Of a stretch of DNA of 56,862 nt, positions 42,996-51,158 are shown piece after piece. Both the position numbers and the translations under genes were made by a program. The DNA is from CAYILR01 sp964364175 (GTDB taxonomy: Bacteria; Bdellovibrionota; UBA1018), in NCBI GenBank assembly GCA_964364175.1, contig CAYILR010000028.1, positions 1-56,862 of the forward strand, given 5' to 3'. Position 1 is the stretch's first letter; the number at the start of each line of letters is the position of its first letter. The notes beneath the pieces are model-generated. The model saw nothing but the letters and a program-made list of their open reading frames with translations, searched no databases and was not told where the DNA came from.

Positions 42996-44591
42996 TTATT
43001 GTCCTGTCAGCTCCTTGCGAATCACCTGTAGCTCCTCTTGAGTCAGATTCCCGCCTCGGGGCATGTGATCCGGGCCGTCGCTGATTATTCTACGAAGCAT
43101 TTCCTCAGCCAGAGTTCGCTCGGGATGGGTTGTGCTTTTTTGTTTTCTCAGAATTTCTGAATCAGAAAAAGGGATGTTCGTGTGACAAAATTGGCATTTT
43201 CTATTGAAGGTATTATCCGCAGTGACAGAAGAGGGTCCGTCTTGCGCGGGTTTTTTTCCGGGAGGACGCGATAGCTGAGCGGGTGCTGAGCTTTTGAGTG
43301 TAGAGCATACAGCCTCGAGCTGAGGACGTGTGACTGCAGCCCGATTTGCTGTTACCGAAAGCTGATTCCAGTAATTTCTGACTAGATTCAAACACTGATC
43401 TTTCTTAAGTGAAGCCGCGATCAAAATCGGATTAAAATCTGGATGCTTGCAAACAGACTTCCACTGCTCACCCAAGAGGGATAATTTTTGTTCAGGTGAG
43501 TTCTGAGGAAAACATTCTGCGCAGACGCCGTTCTGGTTCAAATATTTGAAACGATAATCGTAACCCTCTCCCCGATTGGGGTCGGCCACGACGAAACTGA
43601 AATTTTCATCTCGATCGTCGATGTAAACAACTTTTCCGTCTCGCCTGAACACCGGAAAATAAGAACTCGAACCTGGAGGGTTGGCCGTCAATTGACGAAG
43701 CCGCTTCGATTCTAAATCCAAGACATAAGTATCTGTGGGGATACCCCGAAAATTATCATAGAATTCGACGGTGTCCTCGGGGGTAGCTTTGATATGAAAA
43801 GCCAGTTTCTTGCCATCAAAGCTGAAGTCTACTTTGCCGGTTTCGAATCCAAGATCGTGTTCCAATTCGCAAGAGCCATCATCCCCAATTTTAAAAATCT
43901 TGGTGCTGCGAGGTTTGCTCGAGACGTCCAAACCAGAAAAGCGCTTTCCGTCCTTCGACAGCATAGGCAGCTTGAGATCCATGCCGGGGCAAACCGAGAC
44001 GACATTTCCTACGGGTTCGATGGTGATCGGCTGGTTGTCCGTGCTCGGCCGATAGCGGTAGTTACGAAAGGCTGCTCCCTTGGGAGTAACTAGGGCAATG
44101 CGGTAGGCTTCTTCTCCGGATGGGGACGAGCTGAGCAGACCTACGGACTGGTAGTTGCCATTCATTTCAGGGTCTTTGTAAATAGGATCTCGATCTTCTA
44201 GATTGGTGTTGGGTTTTTCTACTCCCTGGAGAGAGAAAAAAGTGAGAGCTTTCTGAGTTTCATCATTGGAATTGGAGTTTTTGTAGTCCATCGGTGTAGT
44301 GAGGACTTTTTCATTCCAAAGAGGAACTGGATCAAAGGGTCCCGGTACTCGGGTCCGACTCCCTTTACGCAAATCTAGAATGATGTTTGTACCGCTTCCA
44401 TTGTAACAAATGCGGTCTGAATCGGGCATCGTCCGGAAAAAATAGTTAGGTGTATCGTCCACTTCGGCCCGCAAAAGAGTGGCATTGTCCCGGATTTGGC
44501 AAATCGGATTGGTTTCGGATGAAAGGGGTTCGGCCGCTGAGGCGAGCTCCATCCATGAGGCAGTGAGAAGAATCCAGGCGATCTTTCTCAC
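42996..44591 (-). CDS. Exported TolB-like propeller protein with C-terminal cytochrome c motif
   Basis: 531 residues with a signal peptide (ASAAE). The middle holds WD40-like/PD40 repeats of the TolB type (LPMLSKDGKRFSGLDVSS, VDFSFDGKKLAFHIKA, YFPVFRRDGKVVYIDDRDE). Near the C-terminus is a heme-attachment motif CQFCH followed about 50 residues later by DHMPRGG, whose Met can be the sixth ligand: a small class I cytochrome c domain. Seven further Cys residues lie between. Role unknown; perhaps a periplasmic redox sensor or scaffold. It overlaps the thioredoxin-like gene by four bases, so they are coupled, and converges with the AAA+/M41 gene. Confidence 0.75.
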   Translation of the reverse strand: MRKIAWILLTASWMELASAAEPLSSETNPICQIRDNATLLRAEVDDTPNYFFRTMPDSDRICYNGSGTNIILDLRKGSRTRVPGPFDPVPLWNEKVLTTPMDYKNSNSNDETQKALTFFSLQGVEKPNTNLEDRDPIYKDPEMNGNYQSVGLLSSSPSGEEAYRIALVTPKGAAFRNYRYRPSTDNQPITIEPVGNVVSVCPGMDLKLPMLSKDGKRFSGLDVSSKPRSTKIFKIGDDGSCELEHDLGFETGKVDFSFDGKKLAFHIKATPEDTVEFYDNFRGIPTDTYVLDLESKRLRQLTANPPGSSSYFPVFRRDGKVVYIDDRDENFSFVVADPNRGEGYDYRFKYLNQNGVCAECFPQNSPEQKLSLLGEQWKSVCKHPDFNPILIAASLKKDQCLNLVRNYWNQLSVTANRAAVTRPQLEAVCSTLKSSAPAQLSRPPGKKPAQDGPSSVTADNTFNRKCQFCHTNIPFSDSEILRKQKSTTHPERTLAEEMLRRIISDGPDHMPRGGNLTQEELQVIRKELTGQ

Positions 44592-45343
44592 TCCAGCAAC
44601 CCCTTACGCAGCAGGGCCTCTAGGCGAGGAATTTCTTCGTAGCCTGGGCGAACCTGAATTATTTTTCCATTTCGATAGAAAAAATAGGTGGGATAGTGCG
44701 ACGATTGCATTCTGCGGTCCAACTCAATCGAAGCCAAACGACGCGTGTGTTCCTCTTTGACATGATTTCGTCGGAGTTCTTTTTTTGCAGTATTTGTATT
44801 GGCTCGAGGATCGAGCAGAACAGTGACGGGGATTTTTAGTTTTTTTCCGAGAGCGCGAGCTTCTTCCAATCCTCGAATCGAGAGATACATATGGGGCGAC
44901 CAAACGTAGATCAAGCCAGCGGATTTGTTTTTTCCTGATTTTTTCAAAATCCGGTCTAATTCATCATCAGTAAATCCATTGCTTGCTGCGTGTGGTTTTG
45001 GCTTGAGGGATTTGACGGACATCTGTGTGACGCAGTCGTTCTTCGGTGCCCATGTGACAGTGGTCGTATCCGATGGTGATACCCGCCGGAGGGTTGTGTG
45101 TTCTGAATCAAAAAGCATTTCTAGCCAAACCCCTGTAACAACGGTGGGTGATGTTAGGATCACGTGACCGGGCAAAGTGGATGGATGTTTGCTCCAACCG
45201 GTAGGAGCTTCCCACTCCTCCAACATCTGATAAAGCTGTTGTGCGCAGGGTGGTGTCTCACTGAGTGTGGAAGGTGATGGATCGCGAGGCGGCTCCTCAG
45301 CAGAGGTCAAAGAAATGACAGAAAACAGAATTATCTGAAGCAT
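44588..45343 (-). CDS. Exported thioredoxin-fold protein without CxxC
   Basis: 251 residues from ATG 45343, which begins at the signal peptide (LQIILFSVISLTSAEE). The N-terminal half is unassigned. The C-terminal half looks like a thioredoxin fold (GLIYVWSPHMYLSIRGLEEA, PVTVLLDPRA, SHYPTYFFYRNGKIIQVRPG with cis-Pro). The active-site CxxC is replaced by SPHM, so normal disulfide exchange is not possible. It is upstream of and overlaps the cytochrome-bearing propeller gene, so a shared periplasmic redox or heme-related job is plausible. Confidence 0.6.
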   Translation of the reverse strand: MLQIILFSVISLTSAEEPPRDPSPSTLSETPPCAQQLYQMLEEWEAPTGWSKHPSTLPGHVILTSPTVVTGVWLEMLFDSEHTTLRRVSPSDTTTVTWAPKNDCVTQMSVKSLKPKPHAASNGFTDDELDRILKKSGKNKSAGLIYVWSPHMYLSIRGLEEARALGKKLKIPVTVLLDPRANTNTAKKELRRNHVKEEHTRRLASIELDRRMQSSHYPTYFFYRNGKIIQVRPGYEEIPRLEALLRKGLLE

Positions 45344-45416
45344 TAAATCCCCGTCCCAATCCAGGTTAAATTTGAAGCCAATCAAATTCCAGGGAAATCA
45401 TCTGTTGTTTTTTAGA

Positions 45417-45422
45417 TATAAT
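45417..45422 (+). promoter_or_regulatory. Consensus -10 box between divergent exported genes
   Basis: A perfect TATAAT lies 22 bases upstream of ATG 45444 in the 100-base divergent gap. I find no good -35 at 16-18 bases, so this may be an activator-dependent promoter. The gap shows nothing else I can name. Confidence 0.4.
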
Positions 45423-45443
45423 TTAGGTATCAATCAGCCGCAT

Positions 45444-45947
45444 ATGAGAAGAGCCGTTTTTGTTTTATGGATGAGTTCAATTTTGTCATTAACTTGTGCT
45501 TCCTCATTTGCCGATTCAGAGGAAAATCCTAATCTGTTCCGAATCGTGAGTCGCGGGGTGACCCAATATGGGGCCTATCTTCCTTTTTGCCAGCATCAGG
45601 GGACCGTAGGTGGGGCTCTGTGTATTTCGAATGTCAGCATCGCCTACGCGCTTTTGGTCGGGACGACTGCCGGGATCGAAGCAGGTCCTCTGGCCAGTAC
45701 CGGCGCCTCAATCGTGTTTGAAGGAACGATTTTGACCACGGCTCAAATTTTGGCGGACACCGAGGATGCAGCGGCTGAGAATCCCAGTGCTGTACCCGAT
45801 GCACGCATGTATTTTCTGAACGGAGAGGTGACCACGGCCCTCCAGGAGTCGATTCTGAGGCTCCGCGAGCGTTTCGCTTTGCGGTCTGTAGGGTTTGCTA
45901 GCGCCGTTCGGGATGAGTCGATCATCCTAGCATTCGCAGCGTTTTAG
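45444..45947 (+). CDS. Small exported protein of unknown function
   Basis: 167 residues from ATG 45444, which starts directly at a signal peptide (RRAVFVLWMSSILSLTCASS, cleavage near SSFAD); a longer frame from 45372 has no support. The mature part has two Cys spaced 15 residues apart (PFCQHQ, ALCISN) that could form a disulfide, Gly/Ala-rich strands, and a C-terminal helix. No family recognised. It converges with the exonuclease gene, sharing four bases at the two stop codons. Confidence 0.55.
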   Translation: MRRAVFVLWMSSILSLTCASSFADSEENPNLFRIVSRGVTQYGAYLPFCQHQGTVGGALCISNVSIAYALLVGTTAGIEAGPLASTGASIVFEGTILTTAQILADTEDAAAENPSAVPDARMYFLNGEVTTALQESILRLRERFALRSVGFASAVRDESIILAFAAF

Positions 45948-46477
45948 TTCCCAAGCTCAAAAGAGGGTTCTTTTAGGCGTTCAGCTAATTCCTTTTGCTG
46001 CGCTTGAATCACAATTTGTGCGCAGGCGCGTGCGTCGGATAAGGCCTCATGGTGATTGAGTTCAATTCCGAGCTTGCTGCAAACATTAGACAGCTTCGTC
46101 GGGAAGATCGACCAGGTCTTTCGGGCCAATCGCACAGTGCAGACGGAACGCATCGGCGGAATCTCAATCAGGTAGCGCTTACACAAAGCCGATAGAACAC
46201 GGGTATCAAACCCAGCGTTATGCGCCGAGATAAAATCCACACCCTCAAAAAAATGCCGAATCTGCGGCCATAGCCGACCAAAGTCCGGCGCTTGGCGGAC
46301 GTCTTCCCAGGTCAGTCCATGGATGTCGGTAAACGTAAACCACTGCTGAGGTGGTTTGATCAGGTGCACGACCTCCTCGACGACCTGCTGATTCTCCACC
46401 CGCACCAGTCCAATCGCGCATGCGCTGTCGGGGTAGGGGTTGGCGGTCTCGAAGTCGAGGGCTAGAAACTTGCTCAT
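45944..46477 (-). CDS. DnaQ-family 3'-5' exonuclease
   Basis: 177 residues from ATG 46477 (MSKFLALDFETAN); an upstream ATG gives 21 atypical residues. Exonuclease motifs are complete: DFETA (Exo I, DxE), SAHNAGFD (Exo II), and HHEALSDARA (Exo III, HxAxxD). Length and form match stand-alone DnaQ-like proteins rather than a full epsilon subunit with polymerase-binding tail. Likely a repair or RNA/DNA trimming nuclease. Confidence 0.85.
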   Translation of the reverse strand: MSKFLALDFETANPYPDSACAIGLVRVENQQVVEEVVHLIKPPQQWFTFTDIHGLTWEDVRQAPDFGRLWPQIRHFFEGVDFISAHNAGFDTRVLSALCKRYLIEIPPMRSVCTVRLARKTWSIFPTKLSNVCSKLGIELNHHEALSDARACAQIVIQAQQKELAERLKEPSFELGN

Positions 46478-46544
46478 GCTGCAGGAGCAGTTCGCCAGAA
46501 AGTGAGCGAAAACGCCAGCGCATTTCTGGCCGCTCATCACAAAG

Positions 46545-46612
46545 TCGTCAAACGCGACAGAGAGGGGATGAGCACCCTCTGGACCTCGTCACTCTGTCGT
46601 CAAACGCGACTT
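46545..46612. repeat. Repeat and hairpin cluster upstream of prfB
   Basis: Two exact copies of GTCGTCAAACGCGAC lie about 52 bases apart (near 46545 and 46597). The bases between can fold: GACAGAG pairs with CTCTGTC around AGAGGG-GATGAGCA-CCCTCT. The 195-base gap between the divergent exonuclease gene and prfB contains nothing else I can name. Coordinates may be off by one or two bases. Confidence 0.6.
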
Positions 46613-46671
46613 TTCGACGAAGTCACAGAAGTCGCATGGTTTTTTTCACCAGAATGCGCTATCACCCCACC

Positions 46672-47827
46672 ATGGCATCCACACTCGCACCCCACGAAAT
46701 CCGCACGCGCCTGGACGAAATGAAGTCCAAGCTCGCCTTCCTCCGAGGTTCACTTTGACCTGACGGTCAAACAACGTCGGGTTCAAGAAATCGAGTCCCT
46801 TTCCACACAAGACGGTTTTTGGAGCGACAATCGTCGTGCAAAAACGCTCACCCAAGAAAAATCTCGTCTTGAAGCCGAGATCAAAGAATTCGAAGACCTC
46901 GAGCGCGCCTACAACGACGCCGCCACTCTTTTTGAGCTCGTACAGGAAGAAGGCGCCGAGTCCTCCGATGCCTATGCGGAAATCAGCACCCTCGTCGCCG
47001 ATGCCTCCGTGCAATTCGATCGCGCCGAATTCCGCAAACTCCTTTCCGAAGACGTCGACCCCAAGAACGCCATTCTCACCATCAACGCCGGAGCCGGCGG
47101 AACCGAGTCCCAGGACTGGGCGCAGATGTTGATGCGAATGTATCAGCGGTGGTCGCAGGACAAAGGATTCAAAACCGAACTCATGGATGCACTGGAAGGT
47201 GAAGAAGCTGGAATTAAAAGCGCCACCCTTATGATCTCGGGCGCGTACGCCTACGGCCAGCTCAAATCCGAAGCCGGCGTACATCGGTTGGTTCGTATAT
47301 CCCCATTCGACTCAAACGCCCGCCGGCACACCTCCTTTACCAGCGTCTTCGTGACGCCCGAAATCGACGACGACTACGAAGTCGTGATCAACCCAGCCGA
47401 TCTGCGCATCGATGTATTCCGTTCGGGGGGGAAGGGCGGTCAGGGCGTCAACACGACCGACTCCGCTGTAAGGATCACGCACTTGCCGACCAATACCGTG
47501 GTCGTGTGTCAGCAAGAACGCTCGCAAATCAAAAACCGCGACTTGGCGATGAAAGTTCTGAGATCACGACTCTACGAGAAATACCTCGAAGAAGAACGCA
47601 AAAAACAAGCCGCCGTCGAAGACAGCAAAAAGGACATCGCCTGGGGCAGCCAGATCCGCTCCTATGTTTTGCACCCCTACAAAATGGTCAAAGACCACCG
47701 CACCGGTCACCAAGTCGGCACCGCCGAGAAGACTCTGGACGGTGATCTGGATGGATTCATGAAATCTTACCTGACCTGCCGTCTCACGGGCGAATGGGCA
47801 CGCGGCGGCAGTGGAGATGACGTTTAG
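46672..47827 (+). CDS. prfB: Peptide chain release factor 2 with programmed +1 frameshift
   Basis: Reads UGA and UAA stop codons. Zero-frame translation from ATG 46672 runs 28 codons to CTT TGA C (46753-46759). The conserved slip at CTT moves the ribosome +1 to GAC, and the second frame continues to 47827. GAGG just upstream serves as the weak stimulatory Shine-Dalgarno. The product is about 384 residues with the SPF stop-recognition motif (VRISPFDSNARRHTSF) and GGQ peptidyl-hydrolysis motif (GGKGGQGVNTTDSAVR). The in-frame TGA is the normal RF2 autoregulatory device, not a mutation. CDS is join(46672..46755, 46757..47827). Confidence 0.95.
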
Positions 47828-47858
47828 TTCTTAGAATTAAAGTGCTACGATTGAACAA

Positions 47859-48737
47859 ATGGTCACCTCCCAACAAAAACGACGTCTGTTCCGAGATCTA
47901 GAGAAAGTCGACCATGACTTTGTCGAAAAGCTCTATCCGTTTTTCGAGGGACTCTATAAGCATTACTTCCGAGTAGAAATCGACGGTTGGGAAAACGTCC
48001 CCGACAAAAAAGCCCTCTTCGTCGGCAATCACAACGGCCTGCTGACCTTCGAAGTCGTGATGCTCTACCACGCCTGGGTCAAGCGATTCGGCAAAACCCG
48101 ACGAGCACTCGGCCTCGCGCACAGCGTGGCGCTGAACAACCCGTTCTTCCGCTGGCTCGTCCCGCGAATGGGCGCCATCCCCGCTGATCCCGAAGTCGCG
48201 ATGGAAGCCCTTCAGCGAGATTATTCTCTGCTCGCCTATCCGGGGGGAGAAAAAGAATCCTTCAGGCCCTACACTGAACGTAAAAAAGTCGACTTCTACC
48301 AACGCAAAGGATTCATCCGCCTCGCACTCAAAGGCGGCGTGCCGATCATCCCCATCGTCAGCATCGGAGCACACGAGAGTTATATTATTCTCCATCGAGG
48401 AGAAGAGATCGCCGAGGCACTGGGCCTCAAAGAAAAATTCCGTCTCCACGGAATGCCCATCACATTCCGCTCGATATTCTTCATGTGGTGCATGACCACC
48501 GGGTTATTTACCTTTTTCCCGCTCCTCATCGCGCCCGCAGCATTCGCCTCGATTTTCATTCCGATGCCCGCCAAGATGAATTTCAAAATCATGAAACCCG
48601 TCGACGTCACCGCCATGGTGGATCCGGCCAAGAGCGAAGACGAGAACCTGCAATACATCTACGACCACATCCTGGCGCAGATGCAGGAAGTCCTGACTCG
48701 CGAGTATGAGAAGCGGATTTTCCCGATCGTGGGGTAG
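47859..48737 (+). CDS. Glycerolipid acyltransferase (PlsC/LPLAT family)
   Basis: 292 residues. The acyltransferase core shows ALFVGNHNGLLTFEVVMLYH (His of block I), PRMGAIPADPE (block II region), YPGGEKESFRP (block III) and GVPIIPIVSIGAHES (block IV). Relatives of this subgroup read NHSGLLPFD, so the acidic catalytic residue is Glu rather than Asp here. A hydrophobic segment near residues 205-235 suggests membrane association. It would transfer a fatty acyl chain to a lipid acceptor; the exact acceptor is unknown. It follows prfB by 31 bases. Confidence 0.85.
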   Translation: MVTSQQKRRLFRDLEKVDHDFVEKLYPFFEGLYKHYFRVEIDGWENVPDKKALFVGNHNGLLTFEVVMLYHAWVKRFGKTRRALGLAHSVALNNPFFRWLVPRMGAIPADPEVAMEALQRDYSLLAYPGGEKESFRPYTERKKVDFYQRKGFIRLALKGGVPIIPIVSIGAHESYIILHRGEEIAEALGLKEKFRLHGMPITFRSIFFMWCMTTGLFTFFPLLIAPAAFASIFIPMPAKMNFKIMKPVDVTAMVDPAKSEDENLQYIYDHILAQMQEVLTREYEKRIFPIVG

Positions 48738-48756
48738 CACTCCGCTTTTAATTTCT

Positions 48757-49143
48757 ATGAAGAAACCCCCAAAAATAAAAAAACCACCACCTCACGAATT
48801 TGTCCTGGACGCCCTGACAGAGGCCGGTCCCACGACTCGCCCAATGTTCGGCTGCCTGGCCGTCTATGTGGGTGAAAAAATCGTCCTGATCCTGAGAGAC
48901 AAAGGAGATCGCGCAACCCGCACCGACGATGGCGTATGGTTAGCAACGACCCAGGAGCACCACAAGAGCCTCAAAAAGGACTTTCCCTCGATGCGATCGA
49001 TTCGGCTTTTCGCGGACGGCGGGCCCACCGGGTGGCAGTGCCTGCCGGTCGAGTCCGAGACGTTCGAGGAAGAGGCTTTGCGAGCGTGCGAGCTGGTTTT
49101 AAGGGGAGACACCAGGATCGGAAAGATTCCAGCTAAAAAGTGA
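48757..49143 (+). CDS. TfoX N-terminal domain-like protein
   Basis: 128 residues from ATG 48757. A Lys/Pro-rich start leads to a small alpha/beta domain with TTRPMFGCLAVYVGEKIVLI, similar to the TfoX/Sxy N-terminal domain (rMFGg.g.y). The DNA-uptake C-terminal TfoX domain is absent. Members of this short group have no settled role, so competence control should not be assumed. It ends about 70 bases before the tRNA. Confidence 0.6.
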   Translation: MKKPPKIKKPPPHEFVLDALTEAGPTTRPMFGCLAVYVGEKIVLILRDKGDRATRTDDGVWLATTQEHHKSLKKDFPSMRSIRLFADGGPTGWQCLPVESETFEEEALRACELVLRGDTRIGKIPAKK

Positions 49144-49150
49144 CGCCCTA

Positions 49151-49180
49151 TTGACATCCAAGGGGGTTTCCGGCTATTCG
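49151..49180 (+). promoter_or_regulatory. Likely promoter of the tRNA-Asp gene
   Basis: A perfect -35 TTGACA at 49151-49156 is followed after 18 bases by TATTCG (49175-49180), a weak -10. It lies about 35 bases before the tRNA 5' end, a normal distance for a stable-RNA promoter. The GC-rich stretch after the -10 could be a stringent discriminator. Confidence 0.45.
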
Positions 49181-49214
49181 ATGGGCTCAGTTCAAGTGTC
49201 CACTACACCCATGC

Positions 49215-49291
49215 GGGGGCGTAGTTGAGTTGGTTACAACGTCGCCCTGTCACGGCGAAGGTCGTGGGTTCGAGTCCCATCGCTCCCGCCA
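49215..49291 (+). tRNA. tRNA-Asp (GTC anticodon)
   Basis: 77 bases with encoded CCA. Acceptor GGGGGCG pairs with CGCTCCC (one G-T), D-arm GTTG...CAAC, anticodon stem TCGCC/GGCGA with loop CTGTCAC (anticodon GTC at 49249-49251), variable loop AGGTC, T-arm GTGGG-TTCGAGT-CCCAT, discriminator G. This matches tRNA-Asp. The 3' 42 bases (49250-49291) also encode, on the other strand, the C-terminus of the serine recombinase, so this is the attachment site of the integrated element to the right. Confidence 0.95.
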
Positions 49292-50863
49292 ATCACATGC
49301 CAGGACAACCATTTCTCCCCCATCCGTGACAGGGGGGGAATCGAGGTGGGCCGGAATCGCCCACGTCAGCTTGATCTGATCCCCATCTAAAACTTCAATT
49401 TTTTCAAAGATTTCTCTTAAGAACCCGCGTTGCTTAGCCGGGTCGGCTTTCATCAACCGTTCAAACACATTTGCCAGTACGCCACGGGTGCGACTTGTAT
49501 TCACGTCACAGCTTTTCAACAAGTCCCTTTCTTTTTCAAGCTCCATAGTCCGAGCCTCCAAATCCAATCGTTTGCTTTCATTCTGTCCGATCTGTTTTTC
49601 AAGCCAGGATAGTGCTGAAGATGTGCTGCTTCCGATCTCTTGCCGAAGTTTGCGCAAAACAGCTTCTTCCTCCTGTTGTATCTCTCGGAGCTCATTTTTT
49701 GTTGAAGTGATTTGTGAGTTCAGGAAATCCAACCTGGAAAATTTGGACTGTTCGATCTGCTTTATGTAAGTCGCAAGTTGAGTATCATTTTGATATGCCC
49801 GCTTGAGTTCCTTGAATATGGCGTTTTCAATTTCAATGGCATCGAGCCGAACACGGCCTTTATCGTTCCAGTAGTAGTAATAAGGATCACCGTTCCTGGA
49901 GATTCCTGAGACTCCGCGAAACAAATTGCCGTTGGCCTGGTTTACTAGAAGTCCTGTCAAAAGATAAATCCGGCGACCGCGTCGGTTATAATGGCCCCGC
50001 TTTTGATCCAGTTTTGCGAATTGATTTTGGACTGACTGAAACAAATCTTCAGGAACGACGGTACCGTGAGGAAGATCTACCCAGACTTCCTCCTCATAAT
50101 TACGACCGGTTTTGACCATCATTTTTCCAATGAGTTTTTTGTTGGTCAACAACCGCTTGAGATAGGTGTAATCCATCTCATTACCCCTCTTGGTTTTGAT
50201 TCCCATTTTAACTGCTTCAGCGAGAGTTTCTTTCAAAGAACCAGTTTCGCAGAAAGTTTTCATGAGAAATTTAACCTTCTCCAATTCTTCCGAGTTAGGT
50301 ACCCAATAACCTTTTTGAGTAGGATGGGGATCGAATCCGATACAGACAGTACCACCGGGGATCTTTTTGTTGTTTAACATCGCGGAGCGAATGGAACTTC
50401 GGGTACGCTCTCTGATCATTTCGCGTTCAAGTTCGGAAACTACGGCTAATATTTGGGCCATGGCTTTTCCCATAGGGCTGCCGAAGTCGATACTTAATCC
50501 TTTTATGTGAACAGAAACCCCATTCTCGTTCGCTTTCTGCATTAAAGCGCAGAACATCGAAGTTGATCGACAAAGCCGAGAAATTTCTTTGGCGCATATG
50601 AATGAAATTTTTCGAGCTTCTATGAGCTTAAGGAGTTCCTGATACTTGGGACGTTTGTAGCTTCCACCGCTGACTCCTTTTTCTTCTACAAGAATATGTC
50701 TCACTATATGCTGAATGCCAGTGGACTCAGTAAGCTGATTTGCCATGGCGATACCCATGTGCTTTTGCTGCTCAAGCGAACCGTGCTGGACTTCAGCCAG
50801 CTCATCAGTACTCACTCTGCAGTAGAGGGCACCGATCTTGATTTCTGAACTTCCATACTTCAT
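49250..50863 (-). CDS. Large serine recombinase (integrase) reading into tRNA-Asp
   Basis: 537 residues. Resolvase domain with catalytic Ser18 (YCRVSTDEL), EISRLCRS and SELEREMIRERTR. The Recombinase domain (about 180-290) is followed by a zinc-ribbon region whose usual Cys pairs are missing (LLTGLLVNQANGNLFRGVSG), then a coiled coil (about 380-470) typical of large serine integrases. The last residues ERWDSNPRPSP are the reverse-strand translation of the tRNA T-arm and anticodon arm. The TGA stop pairs with bases in the anticodon loop. It would catalyse attP x attB exchange. Its start overlaps the upstream small gene by four bases. Confidence 0.9.
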   Translation of the reverse strand: MKYGSSEIKIGALYCRVSTDELAEVQHGSLEQQKHMGIAMANQLTESTGIQHIVRHILVEEKGVSGGSYKRPKYQELLKLIEARKISFICAKEISRLCRSTSMFCALMQKANENGVSVHIKGLSIDFGSPMGKAMAQILAVVSELEREMIRERTRSSIRSAMLNNKKIPGGTVCIGFDPHPTQKGYWVPNSEELEKVKFLMKTFCETGSLKETLAEAVKMGIKTKRGNEMDYTYLKRLLTNKKLIGKMMVKTGRNYEEEVWVDLPHGTVVPEDLFQSVQNQFAKLDQKRGHYNRRGRRIYLLTGLLVNQANGNLFRGVSGISRNGDPYYYYWNDKGRVRLDAIEIENAIFKELKRAYQNDTQLATYIKQIEQSKFSRLDFLNSQITSTKNELREIQQEEEAVLRKLRQEIGSSTSSALSWLEKQIGQNESKRLDLEARTMELEKERDLLKSCDVNTSRTRGVLANVFERLMKADPAKQRGFLREIFEKIEVLDGDQIKLTWAIPAHLDSPPVTDGGEMVVLACDWRERWDSNPRPSP

Positions 50864-51156
50864 CTATCTAAATCCTCAGCGAAAACTTTCAGTCGATATG
50901 CGAATAGACGACGCTCAGGCTGGTCACAAATTTCCACTTTAAATTGATTGAAAGTTTTGTTTTGCCTTTGATTTTGAAATTTTTTCTGTCGATTTTTAAA
51001 CCATGCTCTTTGCTTCGCCGCAAGTACACAGTCTTTACAGCGAGAATCACGGCGGCCATCACGACCCTTTGAATAAAATTCAATGGTATCTTTGCTCTGG
51101 CCACATTTGGTGCAATTTTTTGTGGCCATATGAGTGGAAAACCGTTGATTGTGCAT
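50860..51156 (-). CDS. Small zinc-finger protein coupled to the recombinase
   Basis: 98 residues; ATG 51129 (MATKNCTKCGQ) is an alternative start. Two Cys pairs, CTKC and CKDC, are spaced by 24 residues containing EFYSKGRDGRRDSR. This is a pattern common at the start of phage HNH-type proteins and in small zinc-ribbon proteins. The rest is basic (Lys, Arg, Gln), suggesting nucleic-acid binding. The stop overlaps the recombinase start, implying coupled translation. It could be the recombination directionality factor or a nuclease remnant; neither can be proved here. Confidence 0.6.
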   Translation of the reverse strand: MHNQRFSTHMATKNCTKCGQSKDTIEFYSKGRDGRRDSRCKDCVLAAKQRAWFKNRQKKFQNQRQNKTFNQFKVEICDQPERRLFAYRLKVFAEDLDR

Positions 51157-51158
51157 AA

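Noticed and set aside
46756..46758. In-frame TGA in prfB, suggesting a pseudogene
   Set aside because: It is the conserved RF2 programmed frameshift (CTT TGA C); the downstream frame is intact with SPF and GGQ motifs.
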